From Flavobacterium ovatum (GTDB lineage: Bacteria; Bacteroidota; Bacteroidia; Flavobacteriales; Flavobacteriaceae): a DNA stretch of 64,000 nt. Positions 8,408 to 15,785 of this stretch are shown here, one piece after another. Position 1 is the stretch's first letter; every line of letters begins with the position of its first letter. The position numbers were made by a program, and so were the translations under genes. Location: positions 2,383,001-2,447,000 of the forward strand of contig NZ_CP160035.1 in assembly GCF_040703125.1 (NCBI RefSeq), in the 5' to 3' direction. The notes under the pieces were generated by a model. The model was not told the DNA's origin and searched no databases. It was given only the letters and a program-made list of their open reading frames with translations.

Positions 8408-9481
8408 TTAATTGAAGTTGAAAACGTCAGTACCATTTTTTTGAAATGAGGTACAGATTTCAAAAGCCTTTTGCGATTTTGATTGTGCTGTACCTCCCAA
8501 AATAATAGATTGTAATTTTGCTTCATTGTTCTTATAGCTACGTACATTTTGGTAGTAGCCTGTAACTGCGTTATAAGCTCCAAACAAAGTGCCTTTTGTC
8601 GTTTCCATTTGTTGTGAGTCGCTCGTCATAGCATAGGCAAAGGCATCCTCAACCGTATTTTTAAAAACGGTTGATATTTCGTCCTCATTTCCGTTTTTAA
8701 TATGCTGTAAGGTTTCCTTGTTGGGACATAGTGCTAATTGTATCAATTTTTTAACCTCGTTGTCGTTTACTCTTACTTTTGACCATTCATTAAAAATTCC
8801 CTCTAGTTGATTACTAAATTCGTTTGCTAATCCCATTACTTTATGCGCATTCTCCAAACGTTGTTTTGCTCCCGAAGTATGGCGGATGCGTACCACGTTG
8901 CTCATATTTCGAAGTGAAGCGTTTAGTGTATTTTGGCATACAATTCTAACAGGTGTAAAAGCTGCCGTAATACTTCCGCTACCATCGTGTGAAGTAGTGA
9001 GGAAAATATATTTTTCTGTAACATCATCACCAGTACCCACACGAATATAGTCAGGTAATTTTGCTGTAATAAAAATGCGTTCTCCATTTCCTAAAGCGCC
9101 TGCAGTCTCGTACAAAATTCCATCAGTACCACCTACAATAGCATCAAAGAAACCAAATGCTTCACGATTTTGTACAATATGATACTCTTTACCGACTACA
9201 CCCAAAACAGTATTGGTATCGTTACGGGTAGTAGCAAAATAATTAGGCACTTTTAGTTCATTGTCCCTAATTTCTAAACTGTCAGTAGGATCAATTATGT
9301 TTGATACCTTGGAATAAAGAGGACTTTTTATAACTTCATAGTTAAGTCCTGCGTGGTTAATAGCTTCTGCACTTGTCGGATAGTCTGTTACTATTTGCCC
9401 TAAGCAGTGCCAAGCTTTTTGTTGTACGCTAAAAAATGAATAACGTCCCGTTCTTTCGTTGAAATTTAAATTGTGTGCCAT
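8408..9481 (-). CDS. DUF932 domain-containing plasmid/phage-like protein
   Basis: The protein has 357 residues and matches the DUF932 (phage/plasmid-like, TIGR03299) family: an N-terminal NERTGRYSFFSVQQKAWHCLG, YEVIKSPLYSK, then AFTPVRIVCQNTLNASL in the core and AYNAVTGYYQNVRSY near the end. These proteins occur on plasmids, phages and integrative elements, often with SSB genes as here (45 bp upstream). Their biochemical role is not established. There is no signal peptide or membrane segment. The gene seems intact and ends just before a strong terminator. It supports reading this region as mobile DNA. Confidence 0.88.
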   Translation of the reverse strand: MAHNLNFNERTGRYSFFSVQQKAWHCLGQIVTDYPTSAEAINHAGLNYEVIKSPLYSKVSNIIDPTDSLEIRDNELKVPNYFATTRNDTNTVLGVVGKEYHIVQNREAFGFFDAIVGGTDGILYETAGALGNGERIFITAKLPDYIRVGTGDDVTEKYIFLTTSHDGSGSITAAFTPVRIVCQNTLNASLRNMSNVVRIRHTSGAKQRLENAHKVMGLANEFSNQLEGIFNEWSKVRVNDNEVKKLIQLALCPNKETLQHIKNGNEDEISTVFKNTVEDAFAYAMTSDSQQMETTKGTLFGAYNAVTGYYQNVRSYKNNEAKLQSIILGGTAQSKSQKAFEICTSFQKNGTDVFNFN

Positions 9482-9525
9482 GATATTAAAATTTAAAAGG
9501 TTGAAAAATGAATAAATTAATGGTG

Positions 9526-9918
9526 TTAAAAAGGTAGATCATCGACCGTTTCATGTTCTTTAACTTTCCTCTTTTCTTGATTTGAGATGTCAAGTTTATT
9601 ATCTGTTTTCATACCGCCTCCATGCAATTTAATAGTAGCCGTGTGAAAATTTAAACTTGCTCTTAATTCCCCGTCATTAGCTGTCCACGCTCTAGTGCTT
9701 ACTCTGCCTGTAAGCTCTACCAAAGCGCCTTTGGTAAGTATCTTCGCTACATTTGGACTAATCCAATACGAGCAATCAAAATAGCTTGTTTGCTCTATGC
9801 GTTCGCCTTGTTTGTTGCGATAGCTGTCATTGATAGCTATCGAAAAGTTTACTACTTGTTTTTCCTGTGACGTTGTGCGTACTTCCGCATCCCTTGTCAG
9901 TCTTCCGATGATGTTCAT
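9526..9918 (-). CDS. ssb: Single-stranded DNA-binding protein (mobile-element copy)
   Basis: This 130-residue SSB has one OB-fold domain: MNIIGRLTRDAEVR at the start, VVNFSIAIN, then the aromatic DNA-binding segment SYFDCSYW and GALVELTGRVSTRAW. A linker of about 25 residues leads to the acidic tip DDLPF, the interaction peptide for replication and repair proteins. It is shorter than typical chromosomal SSBs and sits upstream of the DUF932 gene, an arrangement seen on plasmids and ICEs. It probably coats single-stranded DNA during transfer or replication of the island. It is presumably not the housekeeping SSB, which would be elsewhere. Confidence 0.93.
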   Translation of the reverse strand: MNIIGRLTRDAEVRTTSQEKQVVNFSIAINDSYRNKQGERIEQTSYFDCSYWISPNVAKILTKGALVELTGRVSTRAWTANDGELRASLNFHTATIKLHGGGMKTDNKLDISNQEKRKVKEHETVDDLPF

Positions 9919-10113
9919 AATTTTTAATTTTTAGAGTTATAATTTTTCAGTTAATTTATTCGGCAATGAGAGGAGGAGCTGTTTCGTTTCACTCTGTTTC
10001 CATTTCTAAAGCTGTTGTTTTCCATAATTGACATTTTTTTTATTCGTCCAAAGAGTCGGAGTATGCTATGTTTCGTTTCGAGAGCATAAAAGGTTAGTGT
10101 TTAGCAAAAACAA

Positions 10114-10163
10114 GGTTTTATCAAATAAATACTACCCGAATGGGTGGAGATTTTTTGATAAAC
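10114..10163. repeat. Nested hairpin in the island intergenic region
   Basis: The outer arms GGTTTTATCAAA and TTTGATAAACC pair with one bulge. An inner stem ACCC-GAAT-GGGT lies in the loop. The structure ends about 20 bp before a promoter-like sequence. Confidence 0.6.
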
Positions 10164-10183
10164 CCGCAGGGCTTGACCTTTTT

Positions 10184-10212
10184 TTTGCGTTAAAAACACT
10201 AGTATACCTTTG
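10184..10212 (+). promoter_or_regulatory. Candidate promoter, forward strand
   Basis: TTTG at 10184-10187 is followed after 17 bp by TACCTTTG at 10205-10212, matching the Bacteroidota TTTG/TANNTTTG pattern with slightly short spacing. Transcription would run toward the recombinase, but a terminator-like stem at 10392-10434 comes first, so the product may be an RNA of about 200 nt. Confidence 0.5.
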
Positions 10213-10391
10213 CTCTTGAAATGGGACAATTAGCATACTGGCTTTTGAATATAGATAGGATGGAAGCAAGGTTGTAAAGCGTATTATGTTTTATTGTAAA
10301 GAAAGAAGGTAATCACTAGAAATATTGTCTGATGGTTTTAATCGGCTTATAGTTTGAAGTAATGATATGGCTATTAAAGCCATGGAAAAGG

Positions 10392-10442
10392 ATCTTGAAA
10401 ATTATACGTAGGTAGCAACTTCAATTTTCAAGATTCTTTTAT
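10392..10442 (+). terminator. Terminator-like hairpin
   Basis: A perfect 12-bp stem, ATCTTGAAAATT (10392-10403) with AATTTTCAAGAT (10423-10434), has a 19-nt loop and is followed by TCTTTTATT. The stem is AT-rich, so strength is uncertain. It would end a transcript from the promoter at 10184-10212. Confidence 0.5.
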
Positions 10443-10964
10443 TGAGTATTCTTAAAGCTCTTTTATACTGTAGCATAGCGAAAGTATAAATGTGCTTTGC
10501 GGATTGTGCTGCGGACAAAAAGCCCAGGGTTCTTAAAGTCTGAGCTGAATTTTAAAATTATGCAAATAATGCATTGTCAAAGGATATTTATCCACAAGAA
10601 AGAGAAGTATATTCATTAGTACTAAGTACTGAACGGGACAATTTATATAGATTGTTTATTTATTGAGTTAATTTATTTAGTCCTCAAGTTTAGAAAAGGA
10701 AATAGTGAAATAGTAGGAGTGATAGAAATGTAATAAATTTAAATTTCCGATGGAAATAGATAATTTATTTAGACGAGTTACCAATTACAAACAAAATGAT
10801 ACATCGACTGATGTTAAATGCCACTAGTAGTCAAAAAGAGCCTTGACATGACATTCCCATTCGATTTACTGGCCTTGCTGTTAAATTTATTTATGTGTGC
10901 GTTCATATAAAATTCACAAAGTAAAAATAAAATTCATTTTCATAAAGAGTAAAGGAGGTAAATA

Positions 10965-11114
10965 ATGGAACAGGAAGACAAGAGCTTGATTGATGGAAAG
11001 ATAGAGGAGTTAAAGTTTGATATTGAGAAGCTAAATGAACAGAAATTCGTAAATTTACTGATTGAAATTATTGTTTCTATTACATTAAATGAATTAAATG
11101 AAAAGAGCGATTAG
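10965..11114 (+). CDS. Small 49-residue protein translationally coupled to the serine recombinase
   Basis: The ATG at 10965 is preceded by AAAGGAGGTAAATA (10951-10964), an almost perfect Shine-Dalgarno sequence at good spacing, which is exceptional in this Bacteroidota window. The product is acidic and helix-rich (starts MEQEDKSLIDGKIEELKF, ends LNELNEKSD), resembling a short coiled coil. It overlaps the recombinase start by 17 bp in another frame, a typical coupling arrangement. I do not recognise a family. It may be a recombinase accessory factor, or a leader ORF that delivers ribosomes to the recombinase gene, which has no ribosome binding site of its own. Confidence 0.6.
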   Translation: MEQEDKSLIDGKIEELKFDIEKLNEQKFVNLLIEIIVSITLNELNEKSD

Positions 11115-12654
11115 ATACTTAAGATTTAGTCAGTTGGGACAAAGTAATGGTTCCATTGAAAGACAGGAGCTTTATACGGATCAATGGTTGAAATTTAACA
11201 ATGTTGAATTAACAGATACTTTTATTGATCGAGGGAGAAGTGCTAAGACATTTGATAGACCAGACTTTATTAAACTTCAAGAGTTTATTAGTAAACATTT
11301 TAAAACTGTGGACTATCTTTTGGTAGATCAAATGGACAGATTTAGTAGGGATGCTGGAGAAGCAATGAGTATGGTAAAGATGCTTCAGCGAAAATACAAT
11401 ATTCAGGTCGTCAGTGTAACCGAAGGAATTACGTTCGACTATGATACTCCAGGAAGTTTTTTCAGAGCGGGATTACAACTATTGCTTGCTGAAGAGGATA
11501 ATATTAACAGGAGTATTAAAATTAGGGGAGGACTCTATACTGCTAGAGCAAAAGAAGGCCGTTACATCGGAATTAAACCACCTTATGGTTATATAAAGTT
11601 TGGCGAAGGAAAGGAACGAAAATTAATTATTGAAGAAACAGAAGCAAAGGTTGTCAAGTTTATGTATGATGCTTATTTACATGATACACCACTTTATATA
11701 ATTAAAGGACAAGTATTTAAATTAGGATTTAAAGCAAGAGGAAATACGGCTGTTGAAAGAGTATTGACTAATCCTGTGTATGCAGGTATGTTGCAGGTTC
11801 AGGGATATAAAGAGTATCCCGGGGGAATTTTTCCAGCTATACACGAAGCTATTATTGATAAAACTACTTGGCAATTGGTGCAAAATAAGATGAAAAAGCC
11901 TGAAAAAGTTAGAGCAATATTAGATGAAAATTTACCACTTCGCGGAATCTTAAAATGTCATTGCGGAAACCTACTCACAGGTGCTCCATCAAGAGGGAAA
12001 TCAGGCAAGTATTTTAATTATTATAAGTGTAAGACTTCAAAGCATAATAATATAAGTGCAATAAAAGCCCATACACAGCTTGCTGAAATATTAGAATTAA
12101 TGAGTCTCCCAGAAAATACTTTGTCTGAAATAAAAAAGTCTTCTAGTGTGGCAATAGAAGAAAATTTAAAATCTAACAAACTGATAATAGAACAAAAGAA
12201 ACTTTTGCTAGAAGAGACTCAAGAAAAGATGTTTTCTGTAGAAGAAAAGTGGATTAAAAATGAGATTTCAAAAGATACTTATGATAGATGGTATGCTACT
12301 TATAGCAGTACTATCCATTCCTGCAAAGATGCAATTGAGCGTTTAAGTAAAGTTGAAACACATGCATTCAAAATTTTACATAAAAAATTACACTTACTCG
12401 GAGATCTAAAATCTATATATGATAATGCAAATATTATCCAAAAAAGGGAATTTGTCAAATTGGTGTTCGACAGCAATTTATACTATCAGGAAGGTGTCTA
12501 TCGAACACCTACCATGATACCGATAATGTCTCGGAATCACCTGTTAATGCAGGAAAAAGGCTTGTTGATTTACCATAAAAAAAGGGATGATTTTCCAATC
12601 ATCCCATCCAGTGGAGTCGCCGAGAATCGAACTCGGGTCCAAACAAGCAATTAA
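11098..12654 (+). CDS. Large serine recombinase (site-specific integrase)
   Basis: The protein has 518 residues. The N-terminal resolvase catalytic domain carries the nucleophile context YLRFSQLGQ (Ser11) and DQMDRFSRD. The recombinase domain (about 150-260) includes KPPYGYI and LTNPVYAGML. Then come a zinc ribbon (LKCHCGNLLTGAPSRG ... YYKCKTS, about 285-318) and a long coiled coil (about 340-440). It should integrate and excise the island by strand exchange between att sites. The start at 11098 overlaps the upstream small ORF. The last 25 or so residues (from DDFPIIPSSG to the end) are encoded antisense to the ssrA terminator and the tmRNA 3' end, so the C-terminus is probably created by the integration junction. 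Confidence 0.93.
   Translation: MKRAIRYLRFSQLGQSNGSIERQELYTDQWLKFNNVELTDTFIDRGRSAKTFDRPDFIKLQEFISKHFKTVDYLLVDQMDRFSRDAGEAMSMVKMLQRKYNIQVVSVTEGITFDYDTPGSFFRAGLQLLLAEEDNINRSIKIRGGLYTARAKEGRYIGIKPPYGYIKFGEGKERKLIIEETEAKVVKFMYDAYLHDTPLYIIKGQVFKLGFKARGNTAVERVLTNPVYAGMLQVQGYKEYPGGIFPAIHEAIIDKTTWQLVQNKMKKPEKVRAILDENLPLRGILKCHCGNLLTGAPSRGKSGKYFNYYKCKTSKHNNISAIKAHTQLAEILELMSLPENTLSEIKKSSSVAIEENLKSNKLIIEQKKLLLEETQEKMFSVEEKWIKNEISKDTYDRWYATYSSTIHSCKDAIERLSKVETHAFKILHKKLHLLGDLKSIYDNANIIQKREFVKLVFDSNLYYQEGVYRTPTMIPIMSRNHLLMQEKGLLIYHKKRDDFPIIPSSGVAENRTRVQTSN
12576..12605 (-). terminator. Rho-independent terminator of ssrA
   Basis: On the minus strand, the stem GGGATGATT / AATCATCCC (9 bp, 4-nt loop, 12584-12605) is followed by seven T residues. 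It begins 6 nt past the tmRNA 3' end. It lies inside the recombinase reading frame on the other strand. Confidence 0.88.
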
Positions 12655-13005
12655 AAGGCTTTCTACAGGCTTATTTCCTGATTAGATTTTCGATAACAAG
12701 CTAGGCCAGAAACAGCCACTTATTACTTATCTTCTTAATTTTGAAATCCACCCGAAGCTCATGGAAATCTAGGTCTATTTTTACGGTTCTCCTGAATAGA
12801 ACGCCACAAACCAAGGCTTTCAAGGAGAATCCAGCTTTCCTATCTGATAGGAACGTGGCGTAATCGTACTATAATTCGGATTATGCAGCTAAAGCGTAGT
12901 TATTTTCGCCGTTTAAAATGGTGAGATCTTATATTAACGAGCAAGGTCTCAATGCTCGGCCTGCTTACTTTTCAATTCGACTTGCTGTCAAAACCAGTCG
13001 ACCCC
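12612..13005 (-). ncRNA. ssrA: Transfer-messenger RNA (tmRNA)
   Basis: The minus strand begins GGGGTCGACTGGTTTTGACAG at 13005 and ends with a T-arm containing GTTCGATTC and the acceptor strand CGACTCCA at 12612. The first seven bases pair with the last acceptor bases (GGGGTCG with CGACTCC, one G-U). The tag frame reads GENNYALAA then stop (12881-12910). With SmpB it rescues stalled ribosomes and tags the peptides for proteolysis, in which ClpC or FtsH of this window may take part. The CCA end is not encoded: after the discriminator A the DNA reads CTGG, so CCA must be added. That may reflect the island junction. A promoter lies at 13032-13060. Confidence 0.96.
12881..12910 (-). CDS. tmRNA proteolysis-tag reading frame
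   Basis: Ten codons, GGC GAA AAT AAC TAC GCT TTA GCT GCA TAA, encode GENNYALAA. The resume codon is GGC. The C-terminal ALAA is the degron recognised by Clp-type proteases in many bacteria, and GE.NYALAA tags are characteristic of Bacteroidota. Confidence 0.93.
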   Translation of the reverse strand, partial: GENNYALAA

Positions 13006-13031
13006 AGTATTTAATCATAAAATTGAGTTTG

Positions 13032-13060
13032 CAAAGATATTCTTTTTGTGCTAACTACAA
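13032..13060 (-). promoter_or_regulatory. Promoter of ssrA
   Basis: The minus strand has TTG (13058-13060), an 18-bp spacer and TATCTTTG (13032-13039), a good Bacteroidota promoter, about 27 bp upstream of the mature tmRNA 5' end. Confidence 0.8.
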
Positions 13061-13089
13061 TTTAGTTATTGTTATTTATTCATCAAAAA

Positions 13090-14283
13090 TCATTCCCCAT
13101 TTCCGTTGTCATCTAGTTTAAAGGGGTAATCACCAAATAAAGCGGCTAGATTACGCACTTTATAAGTCATGCGATTGAACTTGTTAGACAAGGCTATTAT
13201 AGTGACTTTCTCCTCTGGCAATGTAATGTAGGCAGAAGTATTTCCGTGCCACCATCCGTTATGGAAGTAGAAATTTTGTCCAGTCTCCCAGTTAATCATT
13301 CTCATTCCAAGTCCGTAGTTATTTAGACCTTTGCGCTCATTGCTGTAGCCGATAAATGCTTTTTTTAGTAACTCAGGTTTAAAGAAGTCTGGATCATTAC
13401 GTCCCATATCAAATTTCAATAAATCTCTAGGAGTGGAGTAGATATTTTTATCTCCATAAATAGCGTCTAAATAATCCCAATAGTAAAGTGAAAAATTACC
13501 TCTGTATGACGGATTTGCTGTTTGCCTGTCTTTATCATAATCAAATACATAAGTGTCATTCATGCCTAAAGGTTTGAAAATAATCGTTTTCATAGCCTCT
13601 TTATATTTTTGACCAGTAACTTTTTCGATGATTAATGCCAAAATAGCATAATTTGTATTGCAATAACTAAAACGACTGTCAGTTCTAAATTCTAAGTCTA
13701 TTTTTTTAGTAATCAACAAGTTTACAATGTCTTGATTTGTCAAAATCTTATGACGATCCCAAATTTCTTTTTTATCTGTAAAATAGGAATAGTTTCTAAT
13801 TCCACTTCGGTGACTCAATAGATTTTTAATTGTTACATTCGGATAAGGAAATCCTTTTAAAAGAGTAGTGACTTTTTGTTCTAAATCTAACTTATTTTGG
13901 TCAATTAATTTTAAAACTGCTGTAGCCGTCATTACTTTAGAAACTGAGGCAATATGAAGTGAACTAGAACTAGTCATTTCTGTTTTAGTTTTGTTATTCG
14001 CTAAACCTTCATATTTTTCGTAAATAATATGACCGTTTTTTGCCACCAAAAAACCTCCGTTTAAACTATTATGAGGCCAGTTTTTGTTATAAAAATGCTC
14101 AATTGCATTTTTCTTTGAATTGACATATTCATTTGTAAGATTAGGACCTTCTTTTAAAACAAATGTTTTTTTTGATTTATTATCTGATAAATCTTGTTCG
14201 GAATTATTATTTCCTTTACAAGACGTCAAAAGGAATAAGAGCAGTAGTAATTGTAGTATATTTGTATTTTTTATCGAAATCAT
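13090..14283 (-). CDS. Serine hydrolase lipoprotein, beta-lactamase/class C PBP-like
   Basis: This 397-residue exported lipoprotein has an N-terminal hydrophobic stretch followed by the lipobox LTSC. The class C beta-lactamase/D-alanyl-peptidase fold is indicated by SVSK (catalytic SxxK), YCN (YxN) and HNG near the C-terminus. Substrate is unknown; such proteins include esterases, DD-peptidases and D-amino-acid hydrolases. The frame could start 51 bp earlier at 14334, but a TATATTTG promoter at 14303-14310 lies inside that extension. ATG 14283 gives a proper signal peptide. The gene converges on ssrA without a clear terminator between them. Confidence 0.9.
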   Translation of the reverse strand: MISIKNTNILQLLLLLFLLTSCKGNNNSEQDLSDNKSKKTFVLKEGPNLTNEYVNSKKNAIEHFYNKNWPHNSLNGGFLVAKNGHIIYEKYEGLANNKTKTEMTSSSSLHIASVSKVMTATAVLKLIDQNKLDLEQKVTTLLKGFPYPNVTIKNLLSHRSGIRNYSYFTDKKEIWDRHKILTNQDIVNLLITKKIDLEFRTDSRFSYCNTNYAILALIIEKVTGQKYKEAMKTIIFKPLGMNDTYVFDYDKDRQTANPSYRGNFSLYYWDYLDAIYGDKNIYSTPRDLLKFDMGRNDPDFFKPELLKKAFIGYSNERKGLNNYGLGMRMINWETGQNFYFHNGWWHGNTSAYITLPEEKVTIIALSNKFNRMTYKVRNLAALFGDYPFKLDDNGNGE

Positions 14284-14302
14284 TATTTTGGTGCTTGAAA
14301 AA

Positions 14303-14310
14303 CAAATATA
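14303..14310 (-). promoter_or_regulatory. Promoter -7 element of the serine hydrolase gene
   Basis: TATATTTG on the minus strand lies 19 bp before the ATG at 14283. It excludes the upstream in-frame start at 14334. Confidence 0.65.
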
Positions 14311-14529
14311 TAGAATCATTCTCTTTTTTGACAATTATTTGGAAGTCATTTTAGATTATTTTTTGGAATTTAATTCTTGTTTTTCTATCGATTTGAGATT
14401 CAGAGGTTCAGCTATAAAAAACTTTTTCATTGTTGATGATGATGGTTTTGACGAACTTTTTTTTGTAAAAATAACCCGATGTAGGCTATTCTTTTTTATA
14501 AGTTTAGCCATTAAATATAGATAATAGTT

Positions 14530-15738
14530 TTGAAAATGAAATTTGGAATTTTAAAAGAAAGAAAAAACCCGCCAGACCGAAGAGTTGTTTTTTCACCTGA
14601 GGCTTTAGTTCAGTTGAAGCAACAATATCCTGATTTTTTAGTTACAGTTGAAAGTTCTAAGGATAGGATATTTACAGATGAAGAATATCAATTTGCAGGA
14701 ATAGAAGTGGCAAAAGATGTAAGTGATTGTGATGTACTCATTAGTGTCAAAGAAATTCCAGTAGATGAGTTGATCCCTAACAAATCCTATTTCTTTTTTT
14801 CGCATACGATAAAAAAACAACCACATAACCGTGCTTTACTTCAAGCTGTTTTAGAAAGAAATATTAATTTATACGATCATGAAACTATAGTGGATCAAAA
14901 CAATCGTAGATTGATTGGTTTTGGTAAATATGCTGGTTATGTTGGGGTATATAACAGTATTCGTGCTTTTGGATTGAAATTTGGATTGTTCAAATTGCCT
15001 AAGGCTTCTACATTAAACGGAAAGGAAGAGCTCGTTAGGCATTTAAAGCGTTTGGTATTACCACCGTTAAAATTTGTAATAACCGGCAAAGGAAAAGTAA
15101 GTAAGGGGGCCAAAGAAATCCTTGATACTTTAAAAATTAAGGAAGTTACAATTGAGAACTATTTGACTAAGAATTATACACAATCTGTTTATACTCAATT
15201 AGGAGTGTCTGATTATTATAAAAGAAAGGATAATAAGTCTTTTGATTTTGATGAATTTAAGTCTAGCCCTCAAGATTATGAATCTGATTTTGAAAAATTC
15301 ACTAAGGTTTCTGAAATTTATATTTCAGGACATTTTTATAGTGTAGGTTCTCCACTTATCTTAACTCGTGAAATGCTACAATCTAAAAATTGCAAGATTA
15401 AAGTTGTAGCTGATGTTTCCTGTGATATTAATGGTCCAATTGCTTGTACATTGCGTTCTTCGACTATTGAAGAACCTTTTTATGGTTATTTACCTTTAGA
15501 AGGCAAAGAAGTCGATGTTTTCCATCCAGCTGCTATCGTTGTGATGGCTGTGGATAATTTACCAAGTGAATTGCCTAGAGATGCTAGTGTCGGTTTTGGA
15601 GAAATGTTTACAGAACATGTAATTCCAGCTTTTTTTAATGGAGATAAAGATGGAATCTTAGAAAGAGCACAAATCTCTAAAGATGGTCAATTAACTGTTC
15701 GATTTAGTTATTTACAGGATTATGTCGTAGGAAAATAA
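14530..15738 (+). CDS. NAD(P)-dependent oxidoreductase, alanine dehydrogenase/saccharopine reductase-like
   Basis: The protein has 402 residues. The N-terminus, KFGILKERKNPPDRRVVFSP, is the opening of the AlaDH/PNT N-terminal domain, with its conserved KE and RR residues. FVITGKGKVSKGAKEIL (about 183-199) replaces the usual GxGxxG of the Rossmann domain. The C-terminal segment KIKVVADVSCDINGPI, with HPAAIVVMAVDNLPSELP, is typical of the lysine-ketoglutarate reductase/saccharopine dehydrogenase branch. It probably interconverts an amino acid and a keto acid with NAD(H), but the substrate cannot be read from sequence. ATG 14536 is an alternative start two codons downstream. The gene stands alone and ends at a bidirectional terminator. 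Confidence 0.82.
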   Translation: MKMKFGILKERKNPPDRRVVFSPEALVQLKQQYPDFLVTVESSKDRIFTDEEYQFAGIEVAKDVSDCDVLISVKEIPVDELIPNKSYFFFSHTIKKQPHNRALLQAVLERNINLYDHETIVDQNNRRLIGFGKYAGYVGVYNSIRAFGLKFGLFKLPKASTLNGKEELVRHLKRLVLPPLKFVITGKGKVSKGAKEILDTLKIKEVTIENYLTKNYTQSVYTQLGVSDYYKRKDNKSFDFDEFKSSPQDYESDFEKFTKVSEIYISGHFYSVGSPLILTREMLQSKNCKIKVVADVSCDINGPIACTLRSSTIEEPFYGYLPLEGKEVDVFHPAAIVVMAVDNLPSELPRDASVGFGEMFTEHVIPAFFNGDKDGILERAQISKDGQLTVRFSYLQDYVVGK

Positions 15739-15744
15739 TACTAT

Positions 15745-15782
15745 AAAAAAAAGGCTGCTCAAAATTGAAGTAGCCTTTTTTT
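15745..15782. terminator. Bidirectional terminator
   Basis: The hairpin AAAAAGGCTGCT / AGTAGCCTTTTT (one mismatch) has A- and T-runs on its two sides. It separates the convergent genes ending at 15738 (+) and 15786 (-). Confidence 0.85.
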
Positions 15783-15785
15783 AAA

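Larger units (their letters stand above)
9919..10964. other. About 1 kb of structured non-coding DNA between ssb and the recombinase
   Basis: I find no convincing gene here. An open frame at 10028-10219 (63 codons) lacks any recognisable feature and its end overlaps a hairpin and a promoter, so I do not call it. The stretch holds a hyphenated palindrome (10114-10163), a promoter match (10184-10212) and a terminator-like stem (10392-10434), listed separately. Candidate roles are an untranslated RNA, a transfer origin or a replication region. None can be shown from sequence alone. Confidence 0.6.
1..12611. mobile_element. Putative integrative genomic island abutting ssrA (left end outside the window)
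   Basis: Inference from gene content. The stretch carries a condensin-type defence-like operon, IS remnants, a complete IS21-family element, a DUF932 plasmid/ICE-type protein, an SSB and a large serine recombinase whose 3' end lies in the 3' end of the tmRNA gene. The 3' ends of tRNA and tmRNA genes are well-known integration targets. I did not see a second copy of the ssrA 3' segment to the left, so the far attachment site is probably beyond position 1. Whether the Wadjet-like operon belongs to the same element as the recombinase cannot be decided here, because IS-mediated rearrangement lies between them. Confidence 0.5.

Noticed and set aside
10028..10219. 63-codon forward frame in the island intergenic region
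   Set aside because: No family resemblance, no ribosome binding site, and it overlaps a hairpin and a promoter match; it reads like translated non-coding DNA.
12918..13121. Forward frame across ssrA
   Set aside because: It is antisense to tmRNA and its promoter; the RNA gene explains the sequence.
14120..14524. 134-codon forward frame before the oxidoreductase gene
   Set aside because: Mostly antisense to the signal-peptide region of the serine hydrolase, Phe/Leu/Val-rich as expected for an antisense of AT-rich code.
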